A stretch of DNA of 10,210 nt from positions 1-10,210 of the forward strand of contig CAMATS010000053.1 of assembly GCA_945861195.1 (NCBI GenBank). Reading direction: 5' to 3'. Positions 6,770 to 10,210 of the stretch are shown here, in pieces. This DNA comes from Rhodoferax sp. OV413. GTDB taxonomy: Bacteria > Pseudomonadota > Gammaproteobacteria > Burkholderiales > Burkholderiaceae_C. The translations under genes were made by a program, and so were the position numbers. Within the stretch, counting starts at the first letter, position 1. Each line of letters begins with the position of its first letter. Under the pieces are notes generated by a model. It was not told the origin of the DNA. It ran no database searches and saw only the letters and a program-made list of their open reading frames with translations.

Positions 6770-7177
6770 TCAGATGTGACAGGAAACCGTCAACAACATC
6801 GTGCCCAGTTTATTGATTGCAAACTTCACGAAATAGCTGATCCGCATTTCCTTATCGGCAGTTGGAACCCATTCCAAGACGTTGACACTGTAGGCATCAC
6901 AAGCCGCCCAGGCACCCTTTCCGTTTTCACACCACTCAGAATCAATATAGTCTTTAGCGCCAAGTCGTCGTATCAAATCAATGACATCGCTGCTCGCCCA
7001 CCCAAGTTCCTGAACGTCTTTAGCGCAGTCCTTGGTCCACAAAAGAAGGCCGGTCCGGTCCTTGGTGATCGACTTCACACGGTTCAAGTCGTACAACGGA
7101 CCCCCCGCTATCTTTTCACCGCCGCCTTTGGTCGGCAGAGTTGAACTGTACTCGGAAATCACGTAAAAAGTTACCAT
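6770..7177 (-). CDS. Divergent MqsR-family toxin (putative mRNA interferase)
   Basis: The 135-aa protein is the first gene of the module. Its middle aligns by eye with MqsR: PLYDLNRVK (28-36) matches the family P-x-YDL start, CAKDVQELGWASSDVIDLI follows the LxDAxxLGF helix, and YFVKFAINKLGTMLLTVS near the C-terminus matches the VYLKxTV...LLxSFKEK strands. It carries about 27 extra N-terminal residues compared with E. coli MqsR. The family FYKSMT segment reads YIDSEW here, WQDVY becomes WAACDAY, and the SFKEK end is replaced, so the E. coli active-site residues Lys56, Gln68 and Lys96 are not kept while a Tyr at the Tyr81 position is. It may be a divergent subfamily with another active site. 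No ribosome site precedes the ATG at 7177. Family assignment is supported mainly by its MqsA partner. Confidence 0.72.
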   Translation of the reverse strand: MVTFYVISEYSSTLPTKGGGEKIAGGPLYDLNRVKSITKDRTGLLLWTKDCAKDVQELGWASSDVIDLIRRLGAKDYIDSEWCENGKGAWAACDAYSVNVLEWVPTADKEMRISYFVKFAINKLGTMLLTVSCHI

Positions 7178-7185
7178 AATGGTAA
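7171..7185. promoter_or_regulatory. Palindromic operator over the MqsR-like toxin start
   Basis: TTACCATAATGGTAA is a perfect 7+1+7 palindrome. It contains the toxin start codon (complement at 7175-7177) and abuts the candidate -10 box, so a bound repressor would block transcription initiation. Its TTACC-N5-GGTAA arms differ from the AACCT...AGGTT palindrome of the E. coli mqsRA operator. Autoregulation by the MqsA-like antitoxin is inferred from position. Confidence 0.65.
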
Positions 7186-7190
7186 TTTTA
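7185..7190 (-). promoter_or_regulatory. Candidate -10 box of the MqsRA-like module
   Basis: On the minus strand TAAAAT matches the -10 consensus at five of six bases and ends 7 nt before the toxin ATG, so transcription would begin at about 7178, within a base of the start codon. No -35 hexamer is visible 15-19 nt upstream. Confidence 0.38.
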
Positions 7191-7500
7191 GGGGTTTGCC
7201 CAACGGGCGGCTGTGTTTCTCAACATGGTTTTGACAATTTAGTGCAACTTTCCCGCAGAATTTGGAGCGGTCGCTAGTGACGAAAAGCGAAATCGAACCG
7301 TCGAGGTTATGCGAAGTCATCGGCGCCAACAGTCAAAACCCGAATCCTCTTGGTTGTTGCCTTTGATCCGGTCCATCAGGCGCAGATTGACCGCATTCTG
7401 GGCTGGCATCAGGACGGTTGGACGAACCGCCGCTGACCGATGGGCCAGGGGGCCCAGACCTGTTCCTTGACCGGACAGAACATATTTTTGAAAATAGGCC
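7191..7500. other. Gene-poor stretch, no supportable gene
   Basis: Only short open frames occur (the longest of interest is about 53 codons from 7309 on the plus strand, without a ribosome site or recognisable product). A plus-strand frame ending at 7436 reads VVAFDPVHQAQIDRILGWHQ..., which could be a gene remnant but has no start. Two small stem-loops are present: TGGGCC-AGGG-GGCCCA (7441-7456), without a T-tract, and the AT-rich TATTTT-TG-AAAATA (7483-7496) just before the candidate FliA promoter. GCCC-AAC-GGGC (7198-7208) lies upstream of the toxin promoter. Confidence 0.5.
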
Positions 7501-7527
7501 TTAATTTGCCTCTTTTTCTGCCGTTAA
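7501..7527 (+). promoter_or_regulatory. Sigma-28 (FliA)-like promoter
   Basis: TTAA (7501-7504), exactly 15 nt, then GCCGTTAA (7520-7527) fit the FliA consensus TAAA-N15-GCCGATAA at three of four and seven of eight bases. It points toward the 168-aa gene, with an untranslated leader of about 80 nt. No competing sigma-70 promoter with both boxes is apparent in front of that gene. Confidence 0.55.
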
Positions 7528-7614
7528 GAACTTGACGCCATCCCTGAAAGGCTTGCCCAAGCCCCAAGGTCTGGATTGACAGTGCCCAGCCCCTAACCCA
7601 GTGAGGCTCCCCAA

Positions 7615-8121
7615 ATGCCGATCACACCCATTGACAAAAATCAGGCGCCGCGCGGCTACAGTGCCGACGATGCCGCCCAGGTGAGCCGTGTTGCCAGTAT
7701 GCGGCCAGCGGCAGTGGTGGCGCCGGCGCCGGCCAACAGCAGCCAGGGGGCTTCGCCAGACGTGGTGAACCTGGTCGGGCAGTCTAAAAAAATCGAGGTC
7801 GGGGAGGGCGTGTACACCAGCCTGTCTGACCCCTTGCGCCGAGGTGCAGAAGCCAGCAGCCTCTCCGGCGACTGGGCCGTGCGCCGCCCGGCCCCCGAAA
7901 AGCCTGAGGACCCGCCGCCCATTCCGCTCTCAAAAGTTCTGATGGATCAGTTTGCCGCCCTGTGGGCGGCCAGTGCCAGCGCGGTGCAGGTGCAGTTGCA
8001 GGTGAAAAACCAGCTTGAAGCCGGGCCGGCCAACCCCGGCGCTGCCCAGGGGCTCAGCACCACCGCCTTGCAAAGCAGGGCCGCGGCGAGCGCTCGGGTG
8101 AACAAAAACGAAAAAATCTAG
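7615..8121 (+). CDS. Uncharacterised Ala/Pro-rich protein, possibly flagellar-regulon
   Basis: The 168-aa product is not recognised. The start ATG at 7615 has GAGG 8 nt upstream. The protein has no cysteine, no signal peptide and no membrane segment. Residues 1-50 are polar and Ala/Pro/Ser-rich, and 92-105 are a proline-rich linker (PAPEKPEDPPPIPL). Residues 106-135 (SKVLMDQFAALWAASASAVQ onward) look like an amphipathic helix, and the tail is Ala/Gln-rich with a basic end (NKNEKI). Such low-complexity, cysteine-free composition is seen in substrates of flagellar or type III export, and the upstream FliA-like promoter points the same way, but this is inference. Codon use is GC-rich like the core genes and unlike the MqsRA module. 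Its stop interlocks with the stop of the convergent ABC transporter (CTAG, 8118-8121). Coding status is supported by the ribosome site, composition and precise convergent packing. Confidence 0.75.
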   Translation: MPITPIDKNQAPRGYSADDAAQVSRVASMRPAAVVAPAPANSSQGASPDVVNLVGQSKKIEVGEGVYTSLSDPLRRGAEASSLSGDWAVRRPAPEKPEDPPPIPLSKVLMDQFAALWAASASAVQVQLQVKNQLEAGPANPGAAQGLSTTALQSRAAASARVNKNEKI

Positions 8122-9890
8122 GTCGCTTGCGCCTTCAGGATGAAAGCCGCCTGCGACCCCGCTGGCTGTGCTTGCAGCAGCCACTGGCTGTCATGAAAAG
8201 CCGCCAGCGCCGGCCGGTGCCCGATGGACACCAGGCCGCCCCCCTGCTCACTCACCAGCGCCAGCAGCCGGTGGTAGAGCAGGCTTTCGGTGGCCTCGTC
8301 GAGCGCGCTGGTGGCCTCGTCGGCAAACACCCATTGGGGTTTTTTTAGCAGCACGCGGGCAATCGCCAGGCGCTGCTGTTCGCCGCCTGACAGGGTTTGG
8401 CCCCAGGCCCGGGTTTGGTCAAGTTGCTGGCCCAGGGGCGCGAGTTCGGCCGCTGTCAGGGCCTGCCGCAGTTCGTCGTCGCTGTAGCGCGTAGCCGGTT
8501 CAGGGTAGGCCAGGGCGTCACGCAGCGGCCCGTCCGGAAAATAGGGCCGCTGCGGTATGAACATGGTTTTGGCCGGGCGCGCCAGTTGGCCTTCGGCAAA
8601 GGGCCAAATGCCTGCCAGCGTGCGAAACAGCGTTGATTTGCCGCTGCCCGAGGGTCCCTGCAGCAGCACCCGTGCGCCGGCTGCAGCGACAAGCGAGGTG
8701 TCGGCCAGCAGCAGGCGGCCGTTGGGCAGTGCCACTTGCAGCCCGGTGGCCTGCAGCGCGGCAGCATCCTGGGGCACAAGCGCTGGCCCGGCTTGGCCGA
8801 TGGCGGCAAACGAGGCCTCAAAACTGGTCAGCCGGTCGGTCGTGGCGCGCCAACTCGCCAGGCTGCTGTAGCTCTCCACAAACCAGCTCAAGGCACCCTG
8901 CACCTGGCCGAAAGCGCTCGATATTTGCATCAGCTCACCGAGCTGTATGGCGCCGCTGAAAAACCTTGGCGCTGCCACCACAAAGGGGAACACCACCGCC
9001 GCCTGACCAAAAAAGCTGGTGAACCAAATCAGGTTTTTTTGTGCCTTGATCAGTTGCAGGTAGTTGCCCACCACCTTTGAGAATTGCAACTCGAGCTGCG
9101 AGCGCTCCACCGCCTCGCCCCGGTCCAGCGCAATCGACTCGCTGTACTCGCGCACCCGCACCATGCGGTGTCGAAAATCTGCCTCCACCCGCTGTTGGAC
9201 AAAATTGAGTTTGATTTGCGGGCGCCCGATGGCGTGGCTGATCGCGCTGCCCGCGACGCAGTACAGCACCGCCATCCACACCATAAAGCCAGGAATGGTG
9301 TAGCTGTTACCGCCCAGCGCAAAGGCAAAGCCGCCTGACAGTGCCCACAAAATACCGACAAAACTAGCCAGCGTGACCACGGCATTGAGCAGGCCCATGC
9401 TGAGCGACACGGTGAAGCTGGTGAACAGGTTGATGTCTTCCTGAATGCGCTGGTCAGGGTTGTCTGGCGTGGCCTGGGTCGCCTCAAGCGCGCCCCCTGA
9501 GCGCGCCAGCTCGAGTCGGTAAAAGGCCTGGCCCGCCAGCCAGCGCTGCAGGTAGTGGTGGGTCATCCAGGCGCGCCAGCGCAGCTCGAGCAACTGCGTG
9601 AGGTAAAACTTGTACACCGCCAAAACAATGAAGCCAAAGGCCAGCCAGGCGAAGCGGCCCAGCTGGGCCCAGAAAACCGCCTCGTTTTTCTCCTGCAGAG
9701 CGTCGTAAAAAAGCTTGTTCCAGTCGTTAAACAGCACGGCCATGTAAACCAGCCCCAGGTTCAGCGCCACGATGGCCGCCAGCAGGCCGCGTGCTTTCCA
9801 TCTGTCTTGCGAGGCGAAGTAGGGCTGGGTCAGGGCCCAGGCGCGGCTGGCGAAGGTCTTGAAGTCGTGGAGTTTTTGCTGGGCTGTCAT
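8118..9890 (-). CDS. SbmA/BacA/YddA-type ABC transporter, fused permease and ATPase
   Basis: The 590-aa half-transporter has an N-terminal ABC_membrane_2 domain, with hydrophobic segments near 35-55, 80-100, 163-185, 200-220 and 290-310, and the family segment TPDNPDQRIQEDI (141-153). A complete ATPase follows: Walker A GPSGSGKST (412-420), Q-loop Gln447 in FIPQRPYFP, signature LSGGEQQ (500-506), Walker B ending Asp524-Glu525, and H-loop His558. It should work as a homodimer in the inner membrane. SbmA and BacA themselves lack an ATPase; the ATPase-bearing relatives (YddA, BacA-related proteins, Rv1819c) move peptides, cobalamin or other hydrophilic compounds, and the substrate here is not predictable. 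The ATG at 9890 has only a weak ribosome site. A GTG at 9923 with AAGGGA 5 nt upstream is a credible alternative adding 11 residues. The frame is open to 10076, but that part is repeat DNA. Confidence 0.93.
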   Translation of the reverse strand: MTAQQKLHDFKTFASRAWALTQPYFASQDRWKARGLLAAIVALNLGLVYMAVLFNDWNKLFYDALQEKNEAVFWAQLGRFAWLAFGFIVLAVYKFYLTQLLELRWRAWMTHHYLQRWLAGQAFYRLELARSGGALEATQATPDNPDQRIQEDINLFTSFTVSLSMGLLNAVVTLASFVGILWALSGGFAFALGGNSYTIPGFMVWMAVLYCVAGSAISHAIGRPQIKLNFVQQRVEADFRHRMVRVREYSESIALDRGEAVERSQLELQFSKVVGNYLQLIKAQKNLIWFTSFFGQAAVVFPFVVAAPRFFSGAIQLGELMQISSAFGQVQGALSWFVESYSSLASWRATTDRLTSFEASFAAIGQAGPALVPQDAAALQATGLQVALPNGRLLLADTSLVAAAGARVLLQGPSGSGKSTLFRTLAGIWPFAEGQLARPAKTMFIPQRPYFPDGPLRDALAYPEPATRYSDDELRQALTAAELAPLGQQLDQTRAWGQTLSGGEQQRLAIARVLLKKPQWVFADEATSALDEATESLLYHRLLALVSEQGGGLVSIGHRPALAAFHDSQWLLQAQPAGSQAAFILKAQAT

Positions 9891-9992
9891 GGGTGCTTGC
9901 TCGCGGTGGACTGCGGTAGCCACAAGTATCCCTTGTTGCCATTGGGAGAGGTGGTTGGCGGGCTGCAGGGGCCGACTGCATGCCGCTGCTCG
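9891..9992. other. Leader of the ABC transporter gene
   Basis: This noncoding stretch lies upstream of the minus-strand transporter gene. It contains the AAGGGA (complement at 9929-9934) that could serve a GTG start at 9923. I see no convincing promoter with both boxes. Confidence 0.4.
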
Positions 9993-10178
9993 TGTCCTCC
10001 GCCCTGCGGGCTCCCCCTTGACCTCGCTGCGACACGCAGACGGCCCCCGCAGCAGCAAGGACGGTTGGAGCACCAAGCTTTGGGGCCACGGTCACTGAAC
10101 ACCAACCATCGCGCCAGATCAGGGCGGTGGGGCGTTCGGCGCAGCGGCATCAAGGAGGAGCCCACAGGGCGGGGGACA
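9993..10178. repeat. Imperfect 29-bp inverted repeat, 128-nt spacer
   Basis: The arm 9993-10021 is the reverse complement of 10150-10178 at 26 of 29 bases (core GGAGCCC-CAGGGCGG). Weaker pairing continues inward over a shared CGCAGCG (arms to 10033 and from 10138, about 34 of 41 overall). The sequence style resembles dispersed intergenic repeats I associate with Comamonadaceae, but that is memory, not a search. Confidence 0.8.
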
Positions 10179-10210
10179 GCCGCGGAGCCGAATGCCACGC
10201 CGCCCTGATC
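10117..10210. repeat. Second, nested inverted repeat reaching the window edge
   Basis: The arm 10117-10148 starts GATCAGGGCGG and matches the reverse complement of 10179-10210 at 27 of 32 bases, leaving a 30-nt loop that is itself one arm (10150-10178) of the neighbouring inverted repeat. The right arm ends at the last base of the window, so the full extent is not visible. Confidence 0.8.

Noticed and set aside
6776..7144. 122-codon plus-strand frame opposite the MqsR-like toxin
   Set aside because: The minus-strand product fits the MqsR pattern and has an MqsA partner; the plus-strand frame has no ribosome site.
7230..7260. TTGACA on the plus strand as a promoter
   Set aside because: No -10 box lies at 16-18 nt and no gene follows within a reasonable distance.
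7441..7456. TGGGCC-AGGG-GGCCCA hairpin as a terminator
   Set aside because: No T-tract follows on either strand and no gene ends close by; kept only as a note in the gene-poor stretch.
9891..10076. 62-codon N-terminal extension of the ABC transporter
   Set aside because: The extension is Arg/Pro-rich translation of inverted-repeat DNA and does not resemble transporter N-termini.

Overview
The window looks like chromosomal DNA of a betaproteobacterium, most likely Burkholderiales/Comamonadaceae (Rhodoferax-Polaromonas-Acidovorax type). This rests on strong GC bias in the core genes, the DUF6279 lipoprotein, the form of GlmU (IYSGIM motif), a divergent Lrp/AsnC regulator next to glmS, and an intergenic repeat style I associate with that family. 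The assignment is inferred from protein character, not from a search.

Layout, left to right. (1) 1-690, minus strand: a DUF6279-type lipoprotein whose 3' end lies outside the window; its ATG overlaps the ATG of the divergent next gene in the tetranucleotide CATG. (2) 689-2895, plus strand: glmU and a small soluble histidine kinase, translationally coupled by ATGA. (3) 2876-3489, minus strand: a HigBA/RelE-type toxin-antitoxin (TA) pair, toxin first, coupled by ATGA, converging on the kinase with a 20-nt overlap. (4) 3578-4066, minus strand: an Lrp/AsnC regulator, divergent from glmS across an AT-rich control region. (5) 4202-6070, plus strand: glmS. (6) 6235-7177, minus strand: a second TA pair of the MqsRA type, again toxin first, visibly less GC-rich than its surroundings, with a perfect 15-bp palindrome over the toxin start codon. 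(7) 7178-7614: a gene-poor stretch ending in a good sigma-28 (FliA)-like promoter. (8) 7615-8121, plus strand: an unrecognised cysteine-free, Ala/Pro-rich protein. (9) 8118-9890, minus strand: an SbmA/BacA/YddA-type ABC transporter with fused permease and ATPase, whose stop codon interlocks with that of the previous gene (CTAG). (10) 9891-10210: noncoding DNA with two nested imperfect inverted repeats running to the window edge.

Functionally, GlmS (fructose-6-phosphate to glucosamine-6-phosphate) and GlmU (glucosamine-1-phosphate to UDP-GlcNAc) are the first and last enzymes of amino-sugar precursor supply for peptidoglycan and LPS. GlmM is not in the window. Two toxin-first TA modules have settled on either side of lrp-glmS. 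The most unusual points are the divergent MqsRA module (altered catalytic and DNA-reading residues, different operator), the possible leaderless toxin mRNAs in both modules, the FliA-type promoter before an unknown small protein, and the compound inverted repeat at the right edge. I did not find a clearly new multi-gene system.
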